DNA of 64,000 nucleotides. Origin: Crocinitomicaceae bacterium (GTDB lineage Bacteria; Bacteroidota; Bacteroidia; Flavobacteriales_D; Crocinitomicaceae). Location: positions 1-64,000 of the forward strand of contig JALQYQ010000051.1 in assembly GCA_023262855.1 (NCBI GenBank), in the 5' to 3' direction. Position 1 is the first letter of the stretch. Every line of letters starts with the position of its first letter. The notes under the pieces are model-generated. The model was not told the origin of the DNA, searched no databases, and saw only the letters and a program-made list of their open reading frames with translations. Positions 25,755 to 37,100 of this stretch are shown in pieces. The translations under genes were made by a program, and so were the position numbers.

Positions 25755-28082
25755 TTAAAATTTCATTTGTACTTGAAGCAAGAAATTTCTTGGTGCTTGA
25801 ATATCTCCAGGACGAGTAGAGTATTCTGCATTCAATACATTGTTGACCATAAAACCAACACGATAGTGTTCTTTGAACGAATATCCTATACGCGCATCCA
25901 CAACAATAGAACCTCCATTGTGAATTTGACGGTATTCTTTCAAACCAGGTAAAATTTGTGTTCCAAAAACACCATCTTCAAATGTACGATCAATGTTCGG
26001 CATGAAACTATTGTAGCGAACTGAGAATCCGGCACTGAACTGTTTCCAAGTTGCTTCAATATCAGCTTTTGCTAAATGTTTAAAACGGTATTTCAACATG
26101 GTGCTTCCTGAGTCAGAGAAATTTGAAACGTACAAGGAATCACTGTTCAAACTTACTGGATTCATGTAGGTATAACCTACCAATGTCACCAATTCAACTT
26201 GTCCGATTTTTCCTTGACTATTGAATGAAACTTCGCAACCCGTAATGCGAGCTCTTTCTGCGTTTTGCGCTTGGAAGCCCAACCAATTTTTAATATACCC
26301 TGGAGAAGATGGGTCAAACGACAAAACCATTCCTGGTGGAGGATACAATCCGAAGGTAAATTCCATCATGTTGTTGTATTCGTTGATGAATCCAGCAACA
26401 TCGATTAATCCTTTCCACTCACCCATTTTTACGCCTTGTTTGACACCTATTTCAGCTGCCCATCCTTTTTCTGGTTTTAACTTTGAATTTGGAAAAATAT
26501 TCAATGCGCCAACACTTGTAACCGTGTATCTTTCAGCAACCGATGGATAACGAACACCCTGTCCAAAAGAGGCTCTTAAATGCGTGTACTTGGCAATTTG
26601 GTAGTGAACACCTGCTCTGAAAATAGGGTAAACCGGCAATTTTTTTGTTGAATCGGCATTCAAATAAAACTCTGAATCTCCACGACGATTGTCTTGTTCA
26701 AAATATTCAAAACGAACTCCTCCCGTTAAATCAAGTTTACCTATTTTATGTTCGTATTGTCCATAGAGGGCAGAGTTACTTGAAAAATGATCTCCAAAGA
26801 GGTTGGAATTCACCAAATTGTACATTGTTGTTGCTCCGGCCGTTATTACAATCTTATTTTTATACGTTCGTTGAAATTGATAATCGGCATAGGACAATGT
26901 TGAACCAGAACTTTGATCTGGATTAGTCATGTTAACATTGTTGATATGGTATAAACGCGTTTTTAAATTGTGTTTATTATTGTATTTATCTATGTATTTT
27001 ATGTACGGATCAATACTCAAGCGCAAACCTGTGTTGTAGGTCAAAGTTGAGGTCGAAAGACTTGTATCTGCACCTCCACTTGGTGTGTATGCAAATGTGT
27101 CGCTTTGCCAAATGATAAAATTTCCTGTTTTTTGAAATTGAACATTGTAACCAACCCCAGCTTTTATGTTTCGGTATTTTTCTGGTCGAAAGAACATGGT
27201 ACCAGAAACACGCGCTCTATCTTCTGTTTCTCCTTGACGGTAACCTTGATTTTTGAATCCTGTTGCAGAAATTGTATAGCCAAACTTTTTGTGCATTTTT
27301 CCATAATAGGCTTCTACCTGGTAAAACATCGGATTGGATGACCACCATTTTAAGGTCTCTCGTTTCGGATTTCCATAGATTCCCGACATTACTTTTACGC
27401 GTGTTTCACCTTTTGATGTTGGTTCGCGCTCCGTCAAGGAAATAATTCCATTTAATGCTCCACTACCGTATAAAACGGACGAAGCACCTTTCATAATTTC
27501 AATTTGAGAAGCTTGTTCCATGGGAATTGAATTCCATTTTGTATCACCTGCATCACCCGATAAAAGAGGAACACCATTCCAAAGTAACATTACACGACTT
27601 CCGGCTCCGTAGGAGAAACCACTACCTCCGCGGATACTCACTTGGCCATCCATTGCATAAACACCTGGACTTTGGTCTACAGCTTGTTCTAAGTCAGTAA
27701 TTCCTTTGTTATCAATCAATGTTGGTTTAATAATTTCCATAGAAATTGGCACCTCTTCTACTTTTTGAGTTCTTCGCCCAGATACAACAACAGTGGCAAT
27801 GGATTTAATAGGAACTTCTAAATTAATCGTGATTTCACCTGGCCCATTTACAATCGTTGTATCATTAACATAAGACAACATGCTTGTGATGAGTGTAACG
27901 GGATAAGAAGTTACATCAAGTTGAAAATAGCCATTTGCATCTGAAATTGCTTTTGCACCATTAGAAGCACTAATTTTTGCGCCAACAACCGTTTCCTTTG
28001 TTTCAGAAGATTGAATTTTTCCAGTGAGTTGCGAAAATGCCAAAAAAGGCATGAAGCATATAAGTAGTAATCTCGTTTTCAT
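25755..28082 (-). CDS. TonB-dependent outer-membrane receptor (copy 1)
   Basis: 775 residues. Signal peptide LLLICFMPFLAFSQ, an N-terminal carboxypeptidase-regulatory-like beta-sandwich (residues ~17-100, GKIQSSETKETVVGAKISAS), a plug (ITDLEQAVDQSPGVYAMDGQVSIRGGSGFSYG ... MKGASSVLYGSGALNGIISL) and a 22-strand-type barrel ending in the aromatic FLLQVQMKF. It imports an unknown large substrate (siderophore, vitamin or glycan) using TonB. It is adjacent and parallel to a same-length paralogue at 28166 and is probably the product of a tandem duplication. No SusD partner follows, so a Sus-type glycan system is unlikely. Confidence 0.9.
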   Translation of the reverse strand: MKTRLLLICFMPFLAFSQLTGKIQSSETKETVVGAKISASNGAKAISDANGYFQLDVTSYPVTLITSMLSYVNDTTIVNGPGEITINLEVPIKSIATVVVSGRRTQKVEEVPISMEIIKPTLIDNKGITDLEQAVDQSPGVYAMDGQVSIRGGSGFSYGAGSRVMLLWNGVPLLSGDAGDTKWNSIPMEQASQIEIMKGASSVLYGSGALNGIISLTEREPTSKGETRVKVMSGIYGNPKRETLKWWSSNPMFYQVEAYYGKMHKKFGYTISATGFKNQGYRQGETEDRARVSGTMFFRPEKYRNIKAGVGYNVQFQKTGNFIIWQSDTFAYTPSGGADTSLSTSTLTYNTGLRLSIDPYIKYIDKYNNKHNLKTRLYHINNVNMTNPDQSSGSTLSYADYQFQRTYKNKIVITAGATTMYNLVNSNLFGDHFSSNSALYGQYEHKIGKLDLTGGVRFEYFEQDNRRGDSEFYLNADSTKKLPVYPIFRAGVHYQIAKYTHLRASFGQGVRYPSVAERYTVTSVGALNIFPNSKLKPEKGWAAEIGVKQGVKMGEWKGLIDVAGFINEYNNMMEFTFGLYPPPGMVLSFDPSSPGYIKNWLGFQAQNAERARITGCEVSFNSQGKIGQVELVTLVGYTYMNPVSLNSDSLYVSNFSDSGSTMLKYRFKHLAKADIEATWKQFSAGFSVRYNSFMPNIDRTFEDGVFGTQILPGLKEYRQIHNGGSIVVDARIGYSFKEHYRVGFMVNNVLNAEYSTRPGDIQAPRNFLLQVQMKF

Positions 28083-28165
28083 AAATTAGGCTTTAAACCG
28101 TCTTGCATTGTGCTAAAAATACCAAAAATGCTGAATTATGCCTAAAAATTTAATAAATGAGTGCT

Positions 28166-30493
28166 TTACAAGATAAATTGAAGCTGAAGCAAAAACGTTC
28201 TTGGCGCTTGAATATCAGCAGGCCTACTCACATATTCTGCATTAAAGACATTATTAATCATAAACCCAACTCGATAGTGATCTTTGAATTTATAACCACA
28301 TCTAACATCAAACACTAGGCTTCCATGTTGATTTCTTTCACGATAATCTTTTAAACCAACCAAGAATTGTTGTCCTAAGAAACCATCCTCAAATGGAGCG
28401 TCTATGTTCGACATGTAGCTGTTGTAGCGCATAGAAAAACCTAAACTCATTTTTTTATAGCTTGCTTCCACGTCAATTTTAGCCAAATGTTTGAAACGAT
28501 ATTTCAAGATGTTTGTCCCCGAATCAGAGAAGGTACTCATGTAGATGGAATCTTTGTTCAAACTAATCGGATTCATGTAGGTATAACCAATTAATGTTTG
28601 AAGTCCAACTTGCCCAATTTTACCTTCACTGGCAAACGATGTTTCAATTCCAGTAATTCTGGCTTTTTCCGCATTTTTGGCTTGAAAACCAACCCAATTT
28701 TTAATGTACCCAATATCGTTTGGATTGAACGATAATTGAATCGTATCAGGAGGATACAAACCAAAAGTAAATTCCATCATATTTGAATATTGGTTAATAA
28801 ATCCAGCTACGTCAATAAACCCTTTCCAATTACCCAATTTTACTCCTTGCTTAAAACCAATTTCTGCAGCCCACCCTTTTTCAGGGTTTAGTTTTTCATT
28901 TGGAAAAATAATGACACCACCAACCGAAGTTGCAGCATATCGTTCAGCTACAGATGGAAAACGAATACCTTGACCAAAAGAAGCGCGCACATGTGTGTAT
29001 TTTGCTAATGGGTAATGCAGACCTAAACGAACAATTGGAGCAATTGGTAAGGAAGAATTTCCCAATTGTATTTTAGAATCCGGAGTACGTGCATCTTGCT
29101 TAAAATATTCTATACGTACTCCTCCTGTTACGTCCAATTTTTTCCATTTCACTTCATATTGGCTATAAGCAGCAAGATTCACAGACAGGTGGTTCCCAAA
29201 TACACTACTCAAAATGCGGTTGTTTAGGGATGTTCCTCCGAACGTAATTGAACCAAGTTTCTTGAATTTGTGTTGCACCTGATAATCGGCGTAATACATT
29301 TCTGCTTTTGAAGAAGCAAAAACATCTGTTTCATTACCTGTTGTTACAAGGTAATACCTCGTTTTTAATTCATGCTTGTTTCCATGTTTATCAACCATCT
29401 TAAGATATGGATCCACGTTAACTCGAATTGAACGTTGATAGGAAATTGAAGAACCAGAAGCATGCGGATCTTGACCTCCAAGCGCAATGTAGCCGAGGGA
29501 ATCACTTTCCCACAAGATAAAAGCACCTTGATATTGGTATTGAGCATTGTAATTTACTCCCGTTTTTAGCTTTGGAAATTTTGTTGGCTTATAGATAAAC
29601 GCTCCATTTAGACGAACTCTATCTTCCACTTCCCCTTTTCGATATCCATCACTTGTATAACCATTTAAAGAAAATGTATATCCAATTTGTTTGTGCATTT
29701 TACTTAAGAAAAAATCAGCTGTATGAAACATAGGATTTGTTGTCCACCACTTTAAACTTTCGCGTTTCGGATCACCATAAAGTCCAGATTGAACCCTGGC
29801 TCTTATTTGCAATTTATTGGTAGGATCATTTTCAGTAAGCGAAATAATCCCATTCAAAGCACCACTACCATATAAAACAGACGATGCTCCTTTCAAAATT
29901 TCAATTTGCGATGCATTTTCCATTGGAACAGCATTCCATTTTGCATCACCTAAATCAGGAGAAATCATTGGAACTCCATTCCAAAGCAATAGAACGCGAC
30001 TTCCAGCTCCGTAGGAATAACCACCACCACCACGGATACTCACCTGTCCATCCATTGCATAAACACCAGGGCTTTGGTCAACCGCTTGCTCCAAATCTGT
30101 AATTCCCTTGTTATTGATTAAAGCGGGCTTTAAGATCTCCATTGAAATCGGAACATCTTCTATGCGTTGTGATCTTCTACTCGCTGTTACGACAACAACA
30201 TCCATTTTTTTCAACTCCAATTCCAAAGAAATTACCAAGGTAGTATCCTTCGTTACTGTCATTGTATCTGTTTTGTAGGTTGCCATGGATACAATTAGCG
30301 TGAATGGGGTTTTTGATACAGTCAATTGAAATCCACCATTCAAATCTGTCAATGTTTTTTCTCCAGATGAACAACTAATTTTTGCTCCGATAATCGGTTC
30401 GTTGGTTTCTTTATCAATTACTTTTCCGTTTGTTTGAGAAAAGATAATTACAGGTAATAGCATACATAGTAGTAGTAATGCTTGACGTTTCAT
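28166..30493 (-). CDS. TonB-dependent outer-membrane receptor (copy 2)
   Basis: Same length (775) and same domain order as the downstream copy. Some blocks are identical, including NNKGITDLEQAVDQSPGVYAMDGQVSIRGG (with one Lys/Asn context change) and MMEFTFGLYPP; the extracellular loops of the barrel differ most. Signal peptide LLLLCMLLPVIIFSQ. The divergence pattern suggests duplication followed by specialisation for related ligands. 83 bp separate the two genes with no obvious terminator, so they are probably one transcript. The upstream 137 bp separates it from divergent dprA. Confidence 0.9.
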   Translation of the reverse strand: MKRQALLLLCMLLPVIIFSQTNGKVIDKETNEPIIGAKISCSSGEKTLTDLNGGFQLTVSKTPFTLIVSMATYKTDTMTVTKDTTLVISLELELKKMDVVVVTASRRSQRIEDVPISMEILKPALINNKGITDLEQAVDQSPGVYAMDGQVSIRGGGGYSYGAGSRVLLLWNGVPMISPDLGDAKWNAVPMENASQIEILKGASSVLYGSGALNGIISLTENDPTNKLQIRARVQSGLYGDPKRESLKWWTTNPMFHTADFFLSKMHKQIGYTFSLNGYTSDGYRKGEVEDRVRLNGAFIYKPTKFPKLKTGVNYNAQYQYQGAFILWESDSLGYIALGGQDPHASGSSISYQRSIRVNVDPYLKMVDKHGNKHELKTRYYLVTTGNETDVFASSKAEMYYADYQVQHKFKKLGSITFGGTSLNNRILSSVFGNHLSVNLAAYSQYEVKWKKLDVTGGVRIEYFKQDARTPDSKIQLGNSSLPIAPIVRLGLHYPLAKYTHVRASFGQGIRFPSVAERYAATSVGGVIIFPNEKLNPEKGWAAEIGFKQGVKLGNWKGFIDVAGFINQYSNMMEFTFGLYPPDTIQLSFNPNDIGYIKNWVGFQAKNAEKARITGIETSFASEGKIGQVGLQTLIGYTYMNPISLNKDSIYMSTFSDSGTNILKYRFKHLAKIDVEASYKKMSLGFSMRYNSYMSNIDAPFEDGFLGQQFLVGLKDYRERNQHGSLVFDVRCGYKFKDHYRVGFMINNVFNAEYVSRPADIQAPRTFLLQLQFIL

Positions 30494-30630
30494 TTAAACA
30501 GTTTTCAATTCGGTTTGGTGTAAAAATACTTATTTAATTTTCATACAGATTGTATTTCAAAAAAACTTTCGCTGTGCTTTTATTATCGGGTAATATTTCA
30601 TAACTTCAGTAGACCTTAATACTTTTTACA

Positions 30631-31737
30631 TTGAACAAATCAAGCATCATTTATCAGATTGGGCTCACATTTTTGCACGGAATTGGGCCAAAAAAAGCGA
30701 GTATTCTAGTTTCAAAACTCGGAACTGCTGAAGCTGTATTTCATGAAAAACTACATGTTATACATCAACGAACTGGCCTTAGTGAATCAATTCTTGTGAA
30801 CATGAAGCGCGATGACGCTTTAAAACGTGCTGAAAACGAAGCAAATTACTGTCTAAAACATGGCATACAAACCCACTTCTATTTGGAGCAAAACTATCCG
30901 CGACGCTTGAAACAATGCGATGATGCACCACTATTGTTGTATAGTAAGGGAAATTTTGATTGCAACCCGGAAAAATCCATTGCGATTGTCGGCACACGGA
31001 ATGCAACAGCATACGGATCGGACTTATGTCATGAATTCATAGAAAATCTTGGTTCCAAGGGAATTCAAATTATCAGTGGGATGGCTTATGGAATTGATAT
31101 TATTGCCCATCAGTTGAGTGTTAAACATGGTATCCAAACACTCGGGATTTTGGGCCATGGATTGGACCGTTTGTATCCGAGTTCTCATCGTAGAACAGCC
31201 GAGCAAATGTTCGAGAACGGTGGCTTAATGACTGAATTTGTTCCTGGGACAAAGCCTGATCGTGAAAATTTTCCGATGCGCAATCGCATTGTAGCGGGCA
31301 TGGCAGATGCAACAATCGTCGTTGAGAGTAAAACTTCCGGTGGATCCCTAATCACGGCTGAATTGGCCAATGATTATAATCGGGATGTGTTTGCGTTTCC
31401 GGGAAATGTTGGTCAACAATTTTCAGCTGGTTGTAATTTGTTAATCAAACAGCAAAAAGCGCAAATGGTCTTGAATGCCGAAGATTTTCTGGAGCAAATG
31501 GGATGGAATACTGACAACGAAGTTTTGAAGCAAGCCATACAGCGCAGTTGTTTGGTTGAACTTGATGATCAAGAAAAAGCAATTTTTACGGAATTAGAAA
31601 ACAATTCACAGGAACATATTGATGTACTTTCCTACAAAACAAAGATTCCAATTTCCAATTTGAATGTAAAGTTGTTTCACTTAGAAATGAAAGGATTGAT
31701 TAAATCTTTGCCTGGAAAAAAATACTGTTTGGCATAA
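30631..31737 (+). CDS. dprA: DNA-processing protein DprA
   Basis: Loads RecA on incoming single-stranded DNA during natural transformation. 368 residues. An N-terminal helix-hairpin-helix-like region (LTFLHGIGPKKASILVSKLG), a Rossmann-like DprA core (SIAIVGTRNATAYG, QIISGMAYGIDIIAHQ, LGHGLDRLYPSSHR, NFPMRNRIVAGMADATIVVESKTSGGSLITAELA, FAFPGNVGQQFSAGCNLLI) and a C-terminal winged helix (YKTKIPISNLNVKLFHLEMKGLIKSLPG). The best start is the TTG at 30631, because there is no ATG before the conserved N-terminus. Divergent from the TonB receptor pair and ended by the hairpin at 31741. Confidence 0.93.
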   Translation: MNKSSIIYQIGLTFLHGIGPKKASILVSKLGTAEAVFHEKLHVIHQRTGLSESILVNMKRDDALKRAENEANYCLKHGIQTHFYLEQNYPRRLKQCDDAPLLLYSKGNFDCNPEKSIAIVGTRNATAYGSDLCHEFIENLGSKGIQIISGMAYGIDIIAHQLSVKHGIQTLGILGHGLDRLYPSSHRRTAEQMFENGGLMTEFVPGTKPDRENFPMRNRIVAGMADATIVVESKTSGGSLITAELANDYNRDVFAFPGNVGQQFSAGCNLLIKQQKAQMVLNAEDFLEQMGWNTDNEVLKQAIQRSCLVELDDQEKAIFTELENNSQEHIDVLSYKTKIPISNLNVKLFHLEMKGLIKSLPGKKYCLA

Positions 31738-31740
31738 AAA

Positions 31741-31767
31741 AAGGTGTTGCACAACGTACAACACCTT
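31741..31767. terminator. Bidirectional terminator between dprA and the PpiD-like gene
   Basis: AAGGTGTTG ... CAACACCTT forms a 9-bp stem with a 9-nt loop. It is preceded by an A-run (serving the leftward transcript) but followed by only a short T-run on the right. Confidence 0.7.
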
Positions 31768-31787
31768 TACTATCAAACTGGTTGATA

Positions 31788-33995
31788 TTATCTTCTAACT
31801 CCTGCTTTCAAGAAACGACGATTATCCATCACTTCCGCTTTCTTTTTCAAGCCATTCATTACCATTCCTTGAATGTTACCTTTCGCAGATGCTAACAATT
31901 GTTCTTTTTCTTTTTTGAAATCTGCAGCTGCTGGTGCTTTAATTGATTTATCAATACGGATTACATAAACACCCAATTTACCTTTTAATGGTAATGTAGT
32001 TTGTCCAGGTTTAAGTCCTGAGAAAATAGAACCTACCAACTCTGGTTCAAAACCAGCACCTGTAATTTGAGGATTCGCGAACGTAACTTCCGCTTTCATG
32101 ATTTCTGTTCTCGTTTTTTGAGCAATCGCTTTCAACGATTTTGCTTTAGACAACTGCGCTGTAAAACGTTTCGCTTTTTTCTCTTCCAATAAATCACGTT
32201 TCATCACAATCTCAGCGTCTTCAAACGTAGGAACACCTTTCTCACGAATTGATGAAACAATTGCGATAATGTAACGCTCTTTATCCTTGATTGGTGCAGA
32301 TGTCATGTCACCAACTTTTGCTTCTTCGTTGAACGCTAATTTCAAGATTTTGTCTTCAGCTAATGTTGTAGTGAAACCATATAATTTTGGCGCTTCTTCC
32401 AGAATACTCAATGGACGAACGAAATAACCAGCTTGTTGAGCGATTGTATCAAACATTGCTAATTTCTTTCTGATATCTTCCAATTGAGAAAGTTTACCGT
32501 CCAATTTGTACAACAATGAATACACTTCACTATCTTTTCTATCAACTGTTTCTTGACTTGGTTTGAATGTTTTAACAACAGAAGCCAACACTGGCAATGT
32601 CGTTGCATCACGCTCCATCACCTCAATAATGTGGTAACCAAAATCAGACTTAGCAATTCCAATAGTTCCAATTGGTTTTGTTGCACAGAAGGTAGCAAAC
32701 TCAGGAACCATATCTGCTTCAATGAAGTTATCAATCACACCACCTTGAGGAACAGATCCTTTGTCGTCTGAGAATTTGGTAACATATTCACTGAAGTTGT
32801 CTTTGTTCACCAATTTCAATAAGCTATCAGCTGTTTTTTGTTTAACATCCAATACTTTTTTGTCTTTTGACTGGTTTGTAGCAATTAAAATGTGACGTGC
32901 TTTCAATCTTGATGGTGTGAAACCAATTACTTTAGAAATTACAACATTTCCTTTACTATCGTATGGACCAACTACTTGACCGACAGTTGCTGTTTTAAAC
33001 ACAGTATCCATGTATTTTGGATACGATTGTAATTTTTGCGCTTTCTCATTGTCTTCTGGCACTGCAGTTGCTCTTTTATCAGAGATATATACAGGAACCA
33101 TACTGTTTTTTAATACAAACAAAGAATCGTTCGTCGCAGCAGAAAATTCATTTTTCAATTTTACCATTTCACGATTGAAACGAATTGAATCGTATTTAGA
33201 TGGGTTAACAACAACATCAAAATAACGAACCTCTCTACTTGCGCTTCTGTTTTCGTATTTTTTATCGTTTTTGTGCTCTTCGTAGTACGCTTTCAATTCT
33301 TCGTCAGAGATTTTAATTTTCTCGTCTTCGATTTCACTGTAACGTTTAACAACATACGAAATTGCTTTCTTCTCATTTTGAGCGTAGTATTCTTCTTCAG
33401 CTTCTAATTTTGTGACATACAATCCTTGACCAACAATAGCGAAGTATTTTTCTTGTTTTCTCTTGTCAGTAAATTGTTTTCTAGCATCTTCCCATTGTTT
33501 TTTCACGTTAGGATCAGCTGATGTTTCCATTTCTTGAATGCGTTTTTCCAACAATTTGTAGTTGAACATACCCGTAATAGAATCTGTAAATCCTTGTTGC
33601 AATTCAGGTAAAACTGAAAAACCATCTTGACCATATAAATATGATTTCAACTCATTATCACTTACATCGATTCCTAAAGCTTCATATTCTTTTTCGAAGA
33701 TGATAGACTCTACCACATAGTTCCAAGCTTTGTCAGCCGAAGCATCTTGATCTTTTTGCGTGTACTCGCGTTGTTGCTGTTGGAACTGCATTTGATCTTG
33801 TTGCTGAAATAAGTTGTTTGCCTCTTCGTATTTTTTGAAGTCAACCATTTCACCGAATACTGTTCCATAACCAATTTGCTCATCAGAACCCGTACCCATC
33901 TTACCATATGCTCCCAAAATGAAAGCTACCAATGCAAGTCCAATTATCACTACAAGTAATACAGATTTTTCTCGAATTTTTCCGATTAATGCCAT
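31788..33995 (-). CDS. SurA/PpiD-like periplasmic peptidyl-prolyl isomerase
   Basis: 735 residues anchored by one N-terminal membrane helix (VLLVVIIGLALVAFILGAYG, residues 12-31). A SurA_N_3/PpiD-type chaperone region follows (VVESIIFEKEYEALGIDVSDNELKSYLYG). A rotamase (parvulin) domain lies at about residues 365-465: KARHILIATNQ, DNFSEYVTKFSDDKGSVPQGGVIDNF, VPEFATFCATKPIGTIGIAKSDFGYHIIEVM. A second degenerate parvulin-like segment lies near the C-terminus. The role is folding of outer-membrane and secreted proteins in the periplasm. It is followed downstream by the convergent dprA terminator. Confidence 0.88.
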   Translation of the reverse strand: MALIGKIREKSVLLVVIIGLALVAFILGAYGKMGTGSDEQIGYGTVFGEMVDFKKYEEANNLFQQQDQMQFQQQQREYTQKDQDASADKAWNYVVESIIFEKEYEALGIDVSDNELKSYLYGQDGFSVLPELQQGFTDSITGMFNYKLLEKRIQEMETSADPNVKKQWEDARKQFTDKRKQEKYFAIVGQGLYVTKLEAEEEYYAQNEKKAISYVVKRYSEIEDEKIKISDEELKAYYEEHKNDKKYENRSASREVRYFDVVVNPSKYDSIRFNREMVKLKNEFSAATNDSLFVLKNSMVPVYISDKRATAVPEDNEKAQKLQSYPKYMDTVFKTATVGQVVGPYDSKGNVVISKVIGFTPSRLKARHILIATNQSKDKKVLDVKQKTADSLLKLVNKDNFSEYVTKFSDDKGSVPQGGVIDNFIEADMVPEFATFCATKPIGTIGIAKSDFGYHIIEVMERDATTLPVLASVVKTFKPSQETVDRKDSEVYSLLYKLDGKLSQLEDIRKKLAMFDTIAQQAGYFVRPLSILEEAPKLYGFTTTLAEDKILKLAFNEEAKVGDMTSAPIKDKERYIIAIVSSIREKGVPTFEDAEIVMKRDLLEEKKAKRFTAQLSKAKSLKAIAQKTRTEIMKAEVTFANPQITGAGFEPELVGSIFSGLKPGQTTLPLKGKLGVYVIRIDKSIKAPAAADFKKEKEQLLASAKGNIQGMVMNGLKKKAEVMDNRRFLKAGVRR

Positions 33996-34068
33996 TTTCT
34001 TTTTTCTTTAAGGTTGCGAATATAATTAGATGAATTGATTTTTAAAAATTTATCGAGCACTTTAAAAA

Positions 34069-34099
34069 AGAAAAGCCGTTCTTATGGAACAGCTTTTCT
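34069..34099 (-). terminator. Terminator of the 14-repeat barrel gene
   Basis: Read on the minus strand, AGAAAAGC(T)GTTCC ... GAAC(G)GCTTTTCT forms a long stem followed by T6. It lies 18 bp after the stop of the 1679-residue protein gene and before the PpiD-like gene, so these two are separate transcripts. Confidence 0.85.
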
Positions 34100-34116
34100 C
34101 AGATTTTATGTCTTTT

Positions 34117-37100
34117 TTATAATCCTCCTCTACCCGTTGTCGGTGTTTTTGGAGTCGATTCTGAAGGTTTTAATTCTGGTTTTCCTTCCAATTTGATTTT
34201 ATTTTCAGGACAAGCTCCAATTTTATCACCATGTGCTTGATGCGCTGGCCACTCAGATAAAGGAATTTCTAATGTTGTAGAAACTCCATTTTCAGTGTGA
34301 CAAATTGTTGTTTTGGCATGTCCAATTTGACCTCCATTTCCTGTTGTTCCAGATCCATCACCAGTTGAACCGCTATTGTCACCACTTCCAGATGTTGAAG
34401 GAACATAATTAACTGTAATTGTTTCAGTTGTCGTTCCGCAATCATTTGTAACAGTCAACATGATTGTGTTTGTTCCTTGAATTAATGGAAGATTTGCATT
34501 GAACAAACTTGTTGAATTGTCATAACTAAATGCAGTAATTGCACGGTTATTTAATTTCAAAGCCATTACATTTCCTGGATTCAAAACCGAAGCAGAGAAC
34601 GCAAAGTTTTGATCGGAAACAGTCATACCATTTGTCGCTGGACTAATAAACGTAATTACCGGTGCAACACATGGCTGGTAAGTAACTGTGATTGTTTCAG
34701 AAACCGTTCCACAATCATTTGTAGCTGTAACAACAAACGTGTTTAATCCAGTATTCAAATTCACTTTTCCTGTCAATCCAGTTGATTGATTGAAACTAAA
34801 TCCTTGAATTGGCGAACCATTTTGAGTTACATTCACGCTTGAGTTAGCTGTCAGATTTGAAATTGAAGCATTCAAACTCATTGAAGCCGTATTCACCACC
34901 ATTCCGCTTGTTGAAGGATTTGTGAAAGAAATCACTGGCATCACACATGGCGTATAGTTAACAGTTACTGTTTGCGTTGTTGTTCCACACGCATTTGTTG
35001 CTGTAATAACGAATGTATTTGCACCATTGTTCAAGGTTATTTTTCCAACTAATCCAACACTTGAGTTGAATGTAAAATTCGTAAGTTGATTTCCATTTTG
35101 CGTAAACACAATGTTCGAACTATTTTCCACATTCAATACAGAAGCATTTAATGTGAATGAAGACGAATTAACTGTCATTCCTGAATTTGCAGGATTTACA
35201 AAGGTTACAACCGGCAATACACAAGGCTTGTAAATTACTGTGTATTGTTGAGAGGCTGTACCACATGCATTCGTTGCATTTACAACAAAGGTATTAACAC
35301 CAGTTACCAACGTAACATTGCTCGATAAAGCTCCAGTTGTACTGTTGAAGTTAGCTGGAACAGAATTACTTCCGTTAAATGAATACGTAATTCCTTGGCC
35401 ATTACCCATGTTCGTTAACAAGGCATTAAATGTAAATGCTGGATTGCTCACCGTTGCTCCTGATGCAACTGAATTTGTTAGACTCACAGTTGGTGGAACA
35501 CAGTTGTTGTAATTCAATGTTAACGTTACTGCATCAGTTCCACAAGGTGTTGTTATTGACAATACAATTGTATTTAAACCAGGCACCAAATTAATTGTAC
35601 TTTGGAAAGCACCTGTTGCATTGTTAAAACTGAAATTAGTAATTCCTCTACCATTCACATTCAAGGTAATTCCTTGGCCATTTGTTGCATGTTGAATTGT
35701 TGCGCCCAACACATAAGATGATGACGTCACAGTTGTTGATGCTGGCATGTTCAAGGTAATTGCAGGGGCAATACAATTGTTATACGTAACGACTACAGTT
35801 TGTGAAGCTGTACCACAAGGTGTAGTGATAGAAACAAGAACCGTGTTTTCTCCTGGATTCAAGGTCATTGAAGCTTGAAGAGCACCTGTCGCATTGTTGA
35901 ATGAGTAATTTGTTACAGGAACGTTGTTTAATTTCAACGAAATACCTTGTCCATTGTTTGAATTTGTAATTAAGGCACCAAACGTAAAGTTTGCGGTTGT
36001 TTGTGTGCTGTAATTCATCGATGGTGTAACAACTGTAATTGTTGGAGCCACACAAGGAGTGTACGTAACCGAAACTGTTTCAGCATCTGTTCCACAAGCA
36101 TTCAACGAACTTAAAACAAAGGTGTTGATTCCAGGATTTAATGTCACAGTGCTTTGGAAAGCTCCAGTTGCATTGTTGAAACTGAAATTCGTTACGTTGT
36201 TTCCATTTTGATTGAACGTAATACCTTGTCCATTGTTTGAATTTTGAATCGTTGCATTTAAAACAAATGTTGGATTAGAAACATTCGTTCCGTTTGAAGC
36301 CGGTGTAACAAAATTGACAACAGGAGCAGTACAATTCGAATAGTTAATTGTAATTGTTTCTGTGTCTGTTCCACATGGTGTATTCACTGTTACAATAAAT
36401 GTATTCAATCCAGGAACCAATACAACTGAACTTGTTAAACTTCCTGTAGCGCTGTTCAAACTGTAATTAGTAATTGCTCTACCGTTCAACGACAAAGAAA
36501 CGCCTTGTTGACCAGTACCCACATTTTGAACCAATGCTGAGAAGTTGAAATTAGCATTGTTCACTGTTGTACCGTTTGTACTAGGAGTTACAATAGTAAT
36601 TACTGGTGGAATACAGTTGTTATAGGTAACAGTTACCGTTTTAGAATCTGTTCCACAAGCAGTTGTTGCTGTAATAACAAACGTGTTCAATCCTGGTGCT
36701 AAGCTGACATTTGCTTGTAAAACACCAGTTGTCGCATTGAACGAATAATTTGTAATGGCAGTGTTGTTCAATTTAACAGCAATTCCTTGTCCATTGTTTG
36801 TGTTTTGGATCAATGCAGTTAAGTTGAAACTTGCACTTGTAACAGTTAAACCATTCGAAACTGGCGAAGTAATGTTAACCGTTGGCAATACACAAGGTTG
36901 GTAATTTACAACCACTGTTTCAGCATCTGTACCACAAGATGTAGTTGATGTTAAAATGAATGTATTCAAGCCTGGTAACAAATTCACTGTTGCTTGAATT
37001 GCTCCAGAAGCATTGTTGAAACTGTAGTTTGTGATTGAAGCATTGTTCAATTTCAAAGAAACCCCTTGACCGTTGTTTGAATTTTGAATCAATCCACTGA

